Origin: Leptogranulimonas caecicola
GTDB lineage: Bacteria; Actinomycetota; Coriobacteriia; Coriobacteriales; Atopobiaceae
DNA length: 64,000 bases
Assembly (NCBI RefSeq): GCF_023168405.1
Contig: NZ_AP025285.1
Location: 990,001 to 1,054,000, forward strand
Reading direction: 5' to 3'
Part shown: positions 8,910 to 16,949 of the stretch, piece after piece
How the letters are laid out: the number at the start of each line of letters is the position of its first letter
Numbering within the stretch: position 1 is the stretch's first letter
Notes under the pieces: model-generated
The model's input: only the letters and a program-made list of their open reading frames with translations
Databases searched by the model: none
Told to the model about the DNA's origin: nothing
Program-made: the position numbers and the translations under genes

Positions 8910-9404
8910 CTAGGTAATATCTGCCACTGTGGCACCTAAAAAGTCTACGAGCTGCTGGGGATCGAGGAGCACTTGAAGCCCTCGACGTCCTGCGGAGACT
9001 TCGATGATGTCATAGAGCAGAGCGGTCTCATCAATGATAGTTGGGAAAGGCTTCTTCATCCCTATAGGAGAGCACCCTCCACGAACATAGCCAGTGACCT
9101 CCTCCAAGTCTGCAAGTGGCAGTAGCTCCAAACGCTTCACGCCCGCTGCCGAGGCCGCTTTTTTGAGATCAACAGAACAGGAGCAAGGGACGCAGCACAC
9201 CACTACATCGCCATTGGAGCTTTTGCAGGTAATGGTCTTAAAGGCAGAATCTGGGTCTTCTCCCAAGGCTTCAGCGACCGAGAGACCGTAGTCCCTATTG
9301 GCCATCTGAGTATCGTCGTAGCTTTTGAGTTCGTAGGCTATCTTGGCCCTATCTAGCTCGCGGCAGGCATTTGTCTTATCAATCTTTTGCGATCGCTTAG
9401 ACAT
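8910..9404 (-). CDS. ybaK: YbaK/EbsC-family Cys-tRNA(Pro) deacylase
   Basis: A 164-residue single-domain protein starting near KTNACRELDRAKIAYEL, the usual opening of YbaK-type Cys-tRNA(Pro)/Ala-tRNA(Pro) editing enzymes. It contains the conserved FKTITCKSSNGDVVVCCVP and GGCSPIGMKKPFPTIID segments. The family hydrolyses misacylated tRNA(Pro) in trans to protect proline codons. The start has AGAGG 9 nt upstream. It ends 49 bp before the murJ start on the same strand and may be co-transcribed with it. Confidence 0.9.
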   Translation of the reverse strand: MSKRSQKIDKTNACRELDRAKIAYELKSYDDTQMANRDYGLSVAEALGEDPDSAFKTITCKSSNGDVVVCCVPCSCSVDLKKAASAAGVKRLELLPLADLEEVTGYVRGGCSPIGMKKPFPTIIDETALLYDIIEVSAGRRGLQVLLDPQQLVDFLGATVADIT

Positions 9405-9432
9405 AGCGTTGATCCTCTTGTTTGAATGGAAA

Positions 9433-9456
9433 GGCTCTGGGCATGCGCCTAGAGCC
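9433..9456 (-). terminator. Probable intrinsic terminator of uvrA
   Basis: A GC-rich hairpin (GGCTCTGGGC / GCCTAGAGCC, one mismatch, 4-nt loop) lies 10 bp after the uvrA stop and is followed on the minus strand by only a short T stretch, so it may be weak. Confidence 0.55.
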
Positions 9457-9465
9457 TATACCCTC

Positions 9466-12339
9466 CTACCGAGCCGCCTCTTCAAACGCAGTGGTACGCT
9501 CAAGAACAGGAGCCAAGAACTTTCCTGTCACAGAAGCTGGGTTCGCTGCCACCTCTTCTGGGGTACCTTGCGCGATGATCTTGCCGCCGCCGTCGCCTCC
9601 ATCTGGGCCTAAGTCGATAATGTGATCCGCTACTTTGATGACGTCCAAGTTATGCTCGATCACCAACACCGTATTGCCCGCATCCACCAATCGTTGGAGC
9701 ACATCCAAAAGCTGGCGCACATCATCGAAGGAGAGTCCGGTGGTGGGCTCATCTAGGATGTAGAAAGTCTTGCCGGTTTGGCGCCTGTGAAGCTCTTTGG
9801 CCAGCTTGACACGCTGAGCCTCGCCACCAGAGAGAGTGGTGGCTGGCTGGCCCAGGCGAATATAGCCCAAGCCTACGTCATAAAGGGTTTGAAGCTTATT
9901 CTTGATGGCAGGGATGGCGCCAAAAAACGCCAAGGCTTCTGTGACAGACATATCCAAGACGTCGCTGATAGTCTTGTCGTGATAGGTGATCTGTAAGGTC
10001 TCGCGGTTATAGCGTTTGCCGTGACACACCTCGCAAGGCACATAGACATCGGGTAAGAAATTCATCTCGATCTTGATTTGTCCATCGCCCTTGCAGGCTT
10101 CGCAACGGCCACCAGGCACGTTGAAGGAGAACCGTCCTGGAGAATAGCCCCTAAGGCGGCTCTCAGGAGTCGAGGCAAAAAGGGCGCGCAAATCATCCCA
10201 AAGTCCAATGTAGGTGGCAGGATTCGAGCGCGGAGTTCGTCCAATAGGCGCTTGATCGATATCAATGACCTTATCGATCTGATCAATGCCGGTGAGAGAT
10301 TTATAAGGACCCACAGGGCGCTGCGAACGATGCACGGCATTGGTGAGAGCCGGCGCGAGAGTATCGGTAACCAGCGAGGATTTGCCCGATCCCGAAACAC
10401 CGGTGACTACCGTGAGAGTTCCTAGGTCAATGGAGCAGTCTATATCCTTGAGATTGTGATGAGTAGCTCCCTTGAGCACCAGCTGTCCCTTATGGGGACT
10501 GCGACGCTCTTGGGGCAATGGAATGATCTTTCGCCCTGAAAGGTAGGCGCCCGTGAGAGACTCCGGACAGGCCATGATCTTTTGAGGAGTGCCAGCACAT
10601 ACCACATGGCCGCCAAGCTCGCCTGCACCCGGGCCCATATCGACCACGTAATCTGCAGCACGAATAGTGTCCTCGTCATGTTCCACCACAATAACGGTAT
10701 TGCCAAGATCTCTCAGACGCTCAAGGGTACCGATAAGTCGATCATTATCCCTTTGATGAAGGCCAATGGACGGCTCATCCAAAATATAGAGCACACCCAT
10801 AAGGCCTGCACCGATTTGAGTGGCTAGACGAATACGCTGAGCTTCACCGCCAGAGAGGGTGGCGCTGGCACGTGAAAGCGTGAGATAGTCGAGTCCCACA
10901 TCCACCAAGAATCGCAGGCGCTCGACGATCTCGCGAACAATGCGCTCGCCAATAAAGGCTTGGCGCTCGGTGAGCTTGAGGTTTTGGAAGAACTCCAAAG
11001 AGTTTTTGCAGCTCATCTGGCATACGTCCCAGATGGATTTATCCCCTACTGTGACCGCAAGCATCTCTGGCTTAAGGCGTGCGCCCCCGCAGGTGGAGCA
11101 GGGCTCTTCTCGGATGTATTTCTCTAAACGTGCCTTGACGTTGTCGTTGCTTGTCTCATGGTAGCGCTCGAAAAGAATGGAGCGCACGCCGGAGAAGGTA
11201 GTGGTCCAATGAGTGTCACGTCCGTCTTTGGTGCGGTAGTCCACGCGGATCTTTCGAGTGCCTAGACCTTCCAACAAGGCGCGCTTGACTTTGGTAGGCA
11301 AGTCCTTCCAGGGAGTGGCAGGGTCCTCTCCAAAATGGGTGACCACTGCGTTGAAGATCTGCGGATAGTAGTTGGAGCGGCTGAAGAAGGAGCCAAATAC
11401 GCCGTCAGCTACAGATTTGGCCGGATCCTCGATAAGCGCCTCTGCGTCCACCACACGACGCATGCCCAAACCGTCGCAGTCTGGACAAGCGCCATAAGGG
11501 GCGTTAAATGAGAAGTCGCGAGGCTGCAGATCATCCATGGAGTGACCATGGATGGGACAGGCCAACGCTAGTGAGTAGTTGAGTAATTGCTCAGGCATGG
11601 TTTCTGGATCCTGGCGATCAGGTAATACATAGACGGCTACTTTGCCGGCTGCTAGCTTGGTGGCCTGCTCTACCGCCTCAGCCACTCGGCTACGAGCGCT
11701 CTCGCGCACCACTACGCGATCAACGACCACATCGATGTCATGCTTGTACTTTTTATCTAGACGTATCTCTTCTTCAAGCTCATAGACCTGACCATCTACG
11801 CGCACACGGGAGAAGCCCTCTCGTTTGAGGTCGGAAAAGAGCTTGGTGTATTCACCTTTGCGGCCCATGACCACCGGGGCAAGCACAAAGGCGCGTCGTC
11901 CATCAGCTGCTTCAAGAATCTTGTCTACCACTTGGTCTGTGGTTTGATGCTCGATCACCCGTCCGCATTCTGGGCAGTGAGGAATACCGATGCGAGCAAA
12001 AAGCAAGCGCAGATAATCATAGATCTCTGTAACCGTGCCCACAGTGGAACGCGGGTTTTTGGAGGTGGTTTTCTGGTCGATAGACACCGCCGGAGACAGT
12101 CCCTCGATGGAATCTACGTCGGGCTTGTCCATTTGCCCTAAGAACTGCCTGGCGTAACTCGAAAGACTTTCTACATAGCGCCGTTGCCCCTCTGCATAGA
12201 TGGTGTCGAAGGCCAAAGAGCTCTTACCTGAACCAGATAGTCCGGTGATCACAGCGAATTGGTTGCGCGGAATAGAGATATCTATGTTTTGAAGGTTGTG
12301 CTCACGTGCACCATGGATAACGATGGCTTCGGATGCCAA
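9466..12339 (-). CDS. uvrA: Excinuclease ABC subunit A
   Basis: A 957-residue UvrA, full family length. It has two ABC modules: GLSGSGKSSLAFDT (about residue 33) and GVSGSGKSSLVTDT (about residue 640). There are two signature motifs, LSGGEAQRIRLA and LSGGEAQRVKLA. Four-cysteine zinc sites include CPECGRVIEH-type and CEACKGDGQIKIEM...CEVCHGKRYN. It is the damage-recognition ATPase of nucleotide excision repair, working with UvrB, which is encoded separately at 19.1-21.4 kb. The start is TTG at 12339, with GAGGAGG 7 nt upstream. No convincing LexA operator was found near it. Confidence 0.97.
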   Translation of the reverse strand: MASEAIVIHGAREHNLQNIDISIPRNQFAVITGLSGSGKSSLAFDTIYAEGQRRYVESLSSYARQFLGQMDKPDVDSIEGLSPAVSIDQKTTSKNPRSTVGTVTEIYDYLRLLFARIGIPHCPECGRVIEHQTTDQVVDKILEAADGRRAFVLAPVVMGRKGEYTKLFSDLKREGFSRVRVDGQVYELEEEIRLDKKYKHDIDVVVDRVVVRESARSRVAEAVEQATKLAAGKVAVYVLPDRQDPETMPEQLLNYSLALACPIHGHSMDDLQPRDFSFNAPYGACPDCDGLGMRRVVDAEALIEDPAKSVADGVFGSFFSRSNYYPQIFNAVVTHFGEDPATPWKDLPTKVKRALLEGLGTRKIRVDYRTKDGRDTHWTTTFSGVRSILFERYHETSNDNVKARLEKYIREEPCSTCGGARLKPEMLAVTVGDKSIWDVCQMSCKNSLEFFQNLKLTERQAFIGERIVREIVERLRFLVDVGLDYLTLSRASATLSGGEAQRIRLATQIGAGLMGVLYILDEPSIGLHQRDNDRLIGTLERLRDLGNTVIVVEHDEDTIRAADYVVDMGPGAGELGGHVVCAGTPQKIMACPESLTGAYLSGRKIIPLPQERRSPHKGQLVLKGATHHNLKDIDCSIDLGTLTVVTGVSGSGKSSLVTDTLAPALTNAVHRSQRPVGPYKSLTGIDQIDKVIDIDQAPIGRTPRSNPATYIGLWDDLRALFASTPESRLRGYSPGRFSFNVPGGRCEACKGDGQIKIEMNFLPDVYVPCEVCHGKRYNRETLQITYHDKTISDVLDMSVTEALAFFGAIPAIKNKLQTLYDVGLGYIRLGQPATTLSGGEAQRVKLAKELHRRQTGKTFYILDEPTTGLSFDDVRQLLDVLQRLVDAGNTVLVIEHNLDVIKVADHIIDLGPDGGDGGGKIIAQGTPEEVAANPASVTGKFLAPVLERTTAFEEAAR

Positions 12340-12366
12340 GAAGCTGCCTCCTCAAAAGTACGGGCG

Positions 12367-12393
12367 GCTCAAAGCCCCGTTATAGCTTTGAGC
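12367..12393. other. Perfect inverted repeat in the uvrA leader
   Basis: GCTCAAAGC and GCTTTGAGC form a 9-bp stem with a 9-nt loop, 28-54 bp upstream of the uvrA start. No T-run follows on the minus strand, so it looks more like an operator or a structured 5' leader than a terminator. Confidence 0.4.
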
Positions 12394-12508
12394 ACTATAG
12401 GGAACAGGTCCAAAGATAGAAAATTCCCTGGGGAAACAGGTTGGCTTCGCAAAACCCCCGCAACCTAATAGGAATTGTCTCCCTGACCGTTAGGCCCGAA
12501 CAATTGTA

Positions 12509-13423
12509 CTACTCGGAGTCGAGCATAGTGCCGCCGACAGCTTCTTTAGCGTCTTTCCACATTGCTTGCGCATCACTTTCGCTTAATGAGGCGAGTCCAC
12601 TGTTGATGCCGTCCAAAAGGGCCGTATCGTCTCGGCGCACTGCCATGCGCACCCATTGGGTAGCCCCCTTGTCCAGTGATCCAACGGGCAGAGGGACCAA
12701 GGTAAGATCAGGGAACAGTTCTGCAGCGTTTTCGAATCCATGACGATCTACCACTGTTGCATCGATCTCTTTATCTCGCACTTTCACGCAGGCATTGGTG
12801 CGCTTTGAATAAGGCATCAAATGTACTGCGCCAGGAATCGCTCCAATTGCTGCATCATAATCCGTATTTGCGCGAGCAGCCATAAGAGCGCCACTAAGCT
12901 GCTCTACCTGAGATGCCTGAGCATATGGCGAGTCAACGCGCGTCACCACAGCCAGCTCTATCGGTGCATAAGCATCGCTGAAAGACAAGCTAGTGTCATT
13001 GGAATCATTGTAGACAGCAGAAACCGCTACATCGATATAGCCGCGTTTGAGGTATTCAGCCAAATCAGCATGGTCGACATCCAAGATACATGCCCGGCAT
13101 CCAAGTTTATGAGCCAGATAGGTGACAACAGCCACATCGAAACCAGCAGCATAATGCTTGCTGTTCTCCAGAGGCACCGCCCCATGGGCGTCCTTGTCCA
13201 CCAGCATCTCATAGGCAGGATTAAAGCAATCTACGCCTACGCGCAAGGAAGCCTGTGAAGGCGTGAGGGCTTCCACAGGAGACATACAACCTGAAAGAGG
13301 AATCATTGCTGTAGCACCCACCAGTGCAGCACCCAATTTAGTGCATACTGAGAGGAATTGCCTGCGATCTATAGAGCGCGGGCAGGAATCGAGCTGCGCC
13401 TGTTGCGGTTTTGGAAAACTCAT
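12509..13423 (-). CDS. Orphan Tat-type solute-binding lipoprotein (SBP family 3-like)
   Basis: About 304 residues from ATG at 13423, with a GGGGG-rich ribosome site. The N-terminus has SIDRRQFL, a twin-arginine-like motif, then a hydrophobic stretch and the lipobox PLSGC. The mature region begins with SLRVGVDCFNPAYEML and has the pattern ...YAAGFDVAVVTYLAHKLG... ...AEYLKRGYIDVAVSAVYND, which is typical of polar amino-acid binding proteins (Pfam SBP_bac_3). No permease or ATPase gene is adjacent, so it either shares a transporter elsewhere or acts as a sensor. The ligand is unknown. Confidence 0.75.
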   Translation of the reverse strand: MSFPKPQQAQLDSCPRSIDRRQFLSVCTKLGAALVGATAMIPLSGCMSPVEALTPSQASLRVGVDCFNPAYEMLVDKDAHGAVPLENSKHYAAGFDVAVVTYLAHKLGCRACILDVDHADLAEYLKRGYIDVAVSAVYNDSNDTSLSFSDAYAPIELAVVTRVDSPYAQASQVEQLSGALMAARANTDYDAAIGAIPGAVHLMPYSKRTNACVKVRDKEIDATVVDRHGFENAAELFPDLTLVPLPVGSLDKGATQWVRMAVRRDDTALLDGINSGLASLSESDAQAMWKDAKEAVGGTMLDSE

Positions 13424-13694
13424 GATGCACCCCCAAAATTCAAGTTTCACTACGTTTCCTGAATTACGTCTTAAAGATATAGTAGGTACTTGAGAGTCCC
13501 CTGTCAAACAACTAAAGTTGCACATTTTGCCCATTACCTGGGCATTTGGGCCATTGGTTTCATTTATGTCCTAATTCTTACATCGTTCAGGATTCTGTAT
13601 TTCCAGCATTTCTTTACTTTATTTACAGGTTTGGAAGGGTTCATTATCCTTATGCACCAGCGACCCAGTTTAAGCTCAAAAAGGAGTGATTGTT

Positions 13695-14441
13695 ATGTTG
13701 CTCGAAGGAAAAGTAGCCATTGTTACCGGAGGCACCCGAGGAATCGGTCTCTCCATTGTGAAATCCTTCTTGGCAGAAGGTGCAAAAGTGGCCCTTTGCG
13801 GCTCTCGCGAAGAGACGGTCACTAAGGCTCTGGACGCTATTAAAGCCGAGAATCCCAAGGCTCCCGTCCTGGGCTATTGGCCAGACCTCACCAGCAACGA
13901 AGCGGTATCTGCCATGGTAAATAGCGTGGTAGAAACCTGGGGCACATTGGACGTCATGGTGAACAATGCAGGTATCTCTCAGTCCACTCCCCTTCTAGAC
14001 TATACGCCTGAGGAATTCCAAAGAGCGATGGACCTCAATGTGACTGCAGTGTTCAATGGCTGCCAGGCTGCCGCTCGCATCATGGCGCCCAAGGGCACAG
14101 GCGTCATTCTTAACACCAGCTCCATGGTCTCTATTTATGGCCAAAAGTCCGGTGTGGGCTATCCCACTTCAAAGTTTGCAGTCAACGGCCTCACCAAGTC
14201 GTTGGCACGTGAGCTTGCCCCTCAAGGCGTACGCGTTAATGCAGTGGCCCCTGGCGTCACTTCCACTGATATGGTGGCAGCATTGCCCGAGGCGGTCGTT
14301 CAGCGCATCTCTATGGGCATCGCCATGGGCCGGCCTGGCGAGCCTCAAGAGGTAGCCGATGCTTTCGTCTATCTCGCAAGCGACAAGGCCAGTTATGTCA
14401 CCGGTGTAGTGCTCTCGGTGGATGGCGGAGCGCTGTTCTAG
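13695..14441 (+). CDS. Short-chain dehydrogenase/reductase, BaiA-like (possible 3-alpha-hydroxysteroid dehydrogenase)
   Basis: A 248-residue classical SDR: cofactor motif TGGTRGIG (about residues 11-18), NNAG at about 90, catalytic Ser in ILNTSSMVSIYG and YxxxK in GYPTSKFAVNGL. ATG at 13695 has AAAGGAG upstream and is preferred over the in-frame GTG at 13686. Recalled BaiA (bile-acid 3-alpha-HSDH) sequences share the stretches VLGxxPDLTSxxAV, EEFxxxMDxNVTxVFNG and SGVGYPxSK. That is closer than generic FabG, so a hydroxysteroid substrate is plausible in a gut coriobacterium but unproven. The gene is monocistronic with a strong terminator after it. Confidence 0.88.
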   Translation: MLLEGKVAIVTGGTRGIGLSIVKSFLAEGAKVALCGSREETVTKALDAIKAENPKAPVLGYWPDLTSNEAVSAMVNSVVETWGTLDVMVNNAGISQSTPLLDYTPEEFQRAMDLNVTAVFNGCQAAARIMAPKGTGVILNTSSMVSIYGQKSGVGYPTSKFAVNGLTKSLARELAPQGVRVNAVAPGVTSTDMVAALPEAVVQRISMGIAMGRPGEPQEVADAFVYLASDKASYVTGVVLSVDGGALF

Positions 14442-14464
14442 TCTTTTGCCCCTTGCTTTCCTAT

Positions 14465-14503
14465 GGCCCCAAGCAGGTTACCCAACCTGCTTGGGGCCTT
14501 TTT
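14465..14503 (+). terminator. Intrinsic terminator after the SDR gene
   Basis: A perfect 15-bp stem (GGCCCCAAGCAGGTT and its complement) with a 4-nt loop is followed directly by TTTTT. Confidence 0.95.
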
Positions 14504-14595
14504 CGAGGGGTAGAATGAGACCCATAAAACTGTTCTTTTACTTTTCGCAGTCCATAGCTAAAAAGGCGTCAGATTGCGAGTACGAAAGGAGTCCC

Positions 14596-15540
14596 ATGGC
14601 TTGCAAAACCCGGGATGCGGGTTCAAAGGATGCTCCCAAATCGCCTCAGGTATTCGATTCCAACGACCTCTCCGAGGTGGGTCATGTCATAGGTGTAGTC
14701 TCTGGCAAAGGCGGCGTAGGAAAATCGCTGGTGAGCTGCTCTTTGGCCATCGGGCTTGCGCGTGCCGGCTACAAAGTAGGCATCTTGGATGCCGACATCA
14801 CTGGCCCCTCTGTGCCGCACATGATGGGGCTCGATGATGAGCGCCTCATGTCTTTGGGAAATCTTTTTTTGCCCTCCATCGCATCTGTGCCTGGAACTGA
14901 GGGCGTCAAGGTCATGAGTGCCAACCTGCTTTTGGCTCGCAAAGACGACCCCGTCCTTTGGCGTGGGCCAGTCCTTGCAGGGGCGCTCAAGCAGTTTTGG
15001 AGCGACACTTCCTGGGGTCCCATTGACTACCTCATTGTAGACATGCCTCCAGGAACCGGCGACGTGGCTCTCACGGTCTATCAGTCGCTGCCTATCGATG
15101 GCGTGGTCATTGTGACCAGCCCCCAAGACCTGGTTTCCATGATCGTGGGCAAAGCGGTCAAGATGGCTGCCAAGATGGGCGTAGGCGTGTTGGGCATCAC
15201 CGAGAACCTCTCCTACGTGGTCTGTCCCACCGATGGCACCCGCATCGACATCTTTGGTCCTTCCCACCTGAAGCGCGACGCAGAGCTGGCCGGTGTGCCC
15301 GCCCTCGATCGCTTGCCCATAGAGCCGGCGTTGGCTGCCGCGTGCGACGCTGGCCAGCTCGCAGAATCCCTGCCTGAGGGATATCTGGCTGCCACGATCC
15401 AACGCGTAATCGATCTAGACACCAACCCTGCTCAGGTGCCTTCTATCGAGGCTATGAACGCACGTGCCGATGCCCTAGGCATGCCCCACACCCCCGCAGA
15501 TCCCACGGATTCCTACGACGCCACCCCCGAGGAGATTTAA
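14596..15540 (+). CDS. mrp: Mrp/NBP35-family P-loop ATPase (Fe-S carrier-like) lacking the second CxxC cysteine
   Basis: About 314 residues. The deviant Walker A is VSGKGGVGKS (about residue 36), followed by GILDADITGPSVPHMMGL and DMPPGTGDVAL, all signatures of the Mrp/ApbC/NBP35 family. That family carries [4Fe-4S] clusters to apo-proteins. ATG at 14596 has AAAGGAG 5 nt upstream, so the longer open frame upstream is not used. The usual cluster-binding CPxCG is CPTDG here: the second cysteine is aspartate. A lone Cys is present at residue 3. No N-terminal MIP18/DUF59 domain is present. It is followed without a gap by the flavoprotein gene. Confidence 0.88.
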   Translation: MACKTRDAGSKDAPKSPQVFDSNDLSEVGHVIGVVSGKGGVGKSLVSCSLAIGLARAGYKVGILDADITGPSVPHMMGLDDERLMSLGNLFLPSIASVPGTEGVKVMSANLLLARKDDPVLWRGPVLAGALKQFWSDTSWGPIDYLIVDMPPGTGDVALTVYQSLPIDGVVIVTSPQDLVSMIVGKAVKMAAKMGVGVLGITENLSYVVCPTDGTRIDIFGPSHLKRDAELAGVPALDRLPIEPALAAACDAGQLAESLPEGYLAATIQRVIDLDTNPAQVPSIEAMNARADALGMPHTPADPTDSYDATPEEI

Positions 15541-16851
15541 ATGGCCAAGGGCTCTGCCAAGAAGCAACGCAAGTTTGCCCAAGCTCAGGCGCGAAAACTC
15601 GCCGCTTCCCAAGCGGTACCCAGCTCCTGTGACGTGCTTCTCGTAGGAGCGGGTGCCTCAGGGCTTCTCTGCGCCCTTGAAGCATCTTCTTTGGCTGCCG
15701 AGAAAAGCATCCTTCTCATGGAGGCCAAGCCCATCTTAGGCGCGCCCATTCTGGCCACAGGCAATGGTCGTTGCAACTTTTGTCATGAGCCCTTGGAATC
15801 CTCTGCCTACAACCATCCTTCCTGGATGGAAGAGTTTTTCTCGGCAGCAGCGAGGCTGTGGCCCAAGTCCACGCCCAGTGAGCTGGTACAGGATTACTTT
15901 GGCGAGCTAGGGCTTTTGTCCACCAGCCATGAGGGGAGGCTCTATCCCCGCAGCTTGGTAGCCGCATCGGTACGAGATCTGCTGTTAGCGCAGCTAGAGG
16001 CTTCCACGGTAAAGGTTGCCACCCTGCGAGATGTGGTGGCCGTCGAGCCTTGCGAGCAGGGTTTTTGCGTGCGCTATCAGGAGCGGTTCCGGGAAGACCC
16101 TTTGGCTCCAGAGGGGTGGGCACGGCGCAGCCTTCATGCTCGCCGTGTCGTATTGGCCACTGGCGGAGATACCTTGAGCGCCATAGAGGGCCTCGATCTG
16201 CCTTTGGTACCCTGTGAGCCTGTGCTTTGTCCTGTAGAGATCGAGACAGAGCTGTGCCAACGGTTGGACGGCCATAGGGCCAAGGCTCGTGTGAGAGCCT
16301 ACAGCCCTTGTTCAGAACCGCTTTTTGACGAATACGGCGAGGTTCTTTTTAGGTCCTCGGACTCCTCTCAAAAGGGGGTGCTTTCGGGCATCGTGGCGTA
16401 CAACCTTTCGCGTCTGGTAACTCCAGGTGACTCAGTGGTGCTCGACCTTTTGCCAGAATGCACCCACGAGCAGGTGGCAGCCCTGCTTATGCGCGGGGGC
16501 TCCTACAACCCCCGTCATCTGGACGGCGCCCTAGACCCTGCTGTCGCCCACGCACTGCTTCCACAGGCAATCGATGACGACGGCGCTGCGACGTTGTTTT
16601 CCGCGGTGGAAGCGGTTAAATCTGCCACCTTTTGCGTGAGCGGCAAAGCCTTTGTCCAATCTGCCCAGGTGAGTCGAGGGGGATTGAGCCTAGATGCGCT
16701 CACCCTCCCATCTTTAGAAGTAAGCGCCTATCCAGGCCTCTATGCGCTTGGCGAGGCGCTGGACATCGACGGGGCCTGTGGAGGCTACAATCTGGGTTTT
16801 GCCTGGCTCTCTGGACTCGTCTGTGGCCACGCATTGGCGCAGAAGGACTAA
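15541..16851 (+). CDS. HI0933/BaiN-family NAD(P)/FAD-dependent flavoprotein
   Basis: A 436-residue flavoprotein. The Rossmann motif VGAGASGLLCALEA is near residue 36, and ILATGNGRCNFCHE near 75 is the diagnostic HI0933-family sequence. The C-terminal FAD-contact segment GEALDIDGACGGYNLGFAW is also present. The first 25 residues are Lys/Gln/Ala-rich and atypical. Its ATG abuts the mrp stop codon and GAGGAG lies 6 nt upstream, so translation is coupled. The family includes BaiN, proposed for bile-acid 7-dehydroxylation, but most members have no assigned reaction, so no substrate is given. Confidence 0.85.
   Translation: MAKGSAKKQRKFAQAQARKLAASQAVPSSCDVLLVGAGASGLLCALEASSLAAEKSILLMEAKPILGAPILATGNGRCNFCHEPLESSAYNHPSWMEEFFSAAARLWPKSTPSELVQDYFGELGLLSTSHEGRLYPRSLVAASVRDLLLAQLEASTVKVATLRDVVAVEPCEQGFCVRYQERFREDPLAPEGWARRSLHARRVVLATGGDTLSAIEGLDLPLVPCEPVLCPVEIETELCQRLDGHRAKARVRAYSPCSEPLFDEYGEVLFRSSDSSQKGVLSGIVAYNLSRLVTPGDSVVLDLLPECTHEQVAALLMRGGSYNPRHLDGALDPAVAHALLPQAIDDDGAATLFSAVEAVKSATFCVSGKAFVQSAQVSRGGLSLDALTLPSLEVSAYPGLYALGEALDIDGACGGYNLGFAWLSGLVCGHALAQKD
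15696..15705 (-). repeat. TGCCGAGAAA element inside the HI0933-family gene
   Basis: Exact 10-mer in coding DNA, read as AAEKS between the two FAD motifs. Confidence 0.7.
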
Positions 16852-16873
16852 GCGCGAACAGGTAGCGAGGTGC

Positions 16874-16885
16874 GGGTTTCTCGGC
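16874..16885 (+). repeat. GGGTTTCTCGGC element between two flavoprotein genes
   Basis: Exact 12-mer in the 98-bp spacer, 23 bp after the stop of the first gene. Confidence 0.8.
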
Positions 16886-16949
16886 CAAAGGGCAAAGGGC
16901 TTCTCAGAAGTCACGGACTCATGGCTTTGCAGACACAAAAGGAGCGTTC

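Noticed and set aside
12498-12509. GAACAATTGTAC as a possible LexA operator for uvrA
   Set aside because: One mismatch to GAAC-4-GTTC, but it overlaps the stop of the upstream gene, 160 bp from the uvrA start, and no match precedes uvrB.
13695-16851. A bile-acid (bai) operon formed by the BaiA-like SDR and the BaiN-family flavoprotein
   Set aside because: They are separated by a strong terminator and an mrp gene, no other bai genes are present, and the HI0933/BaiN family is widespread with many roles.
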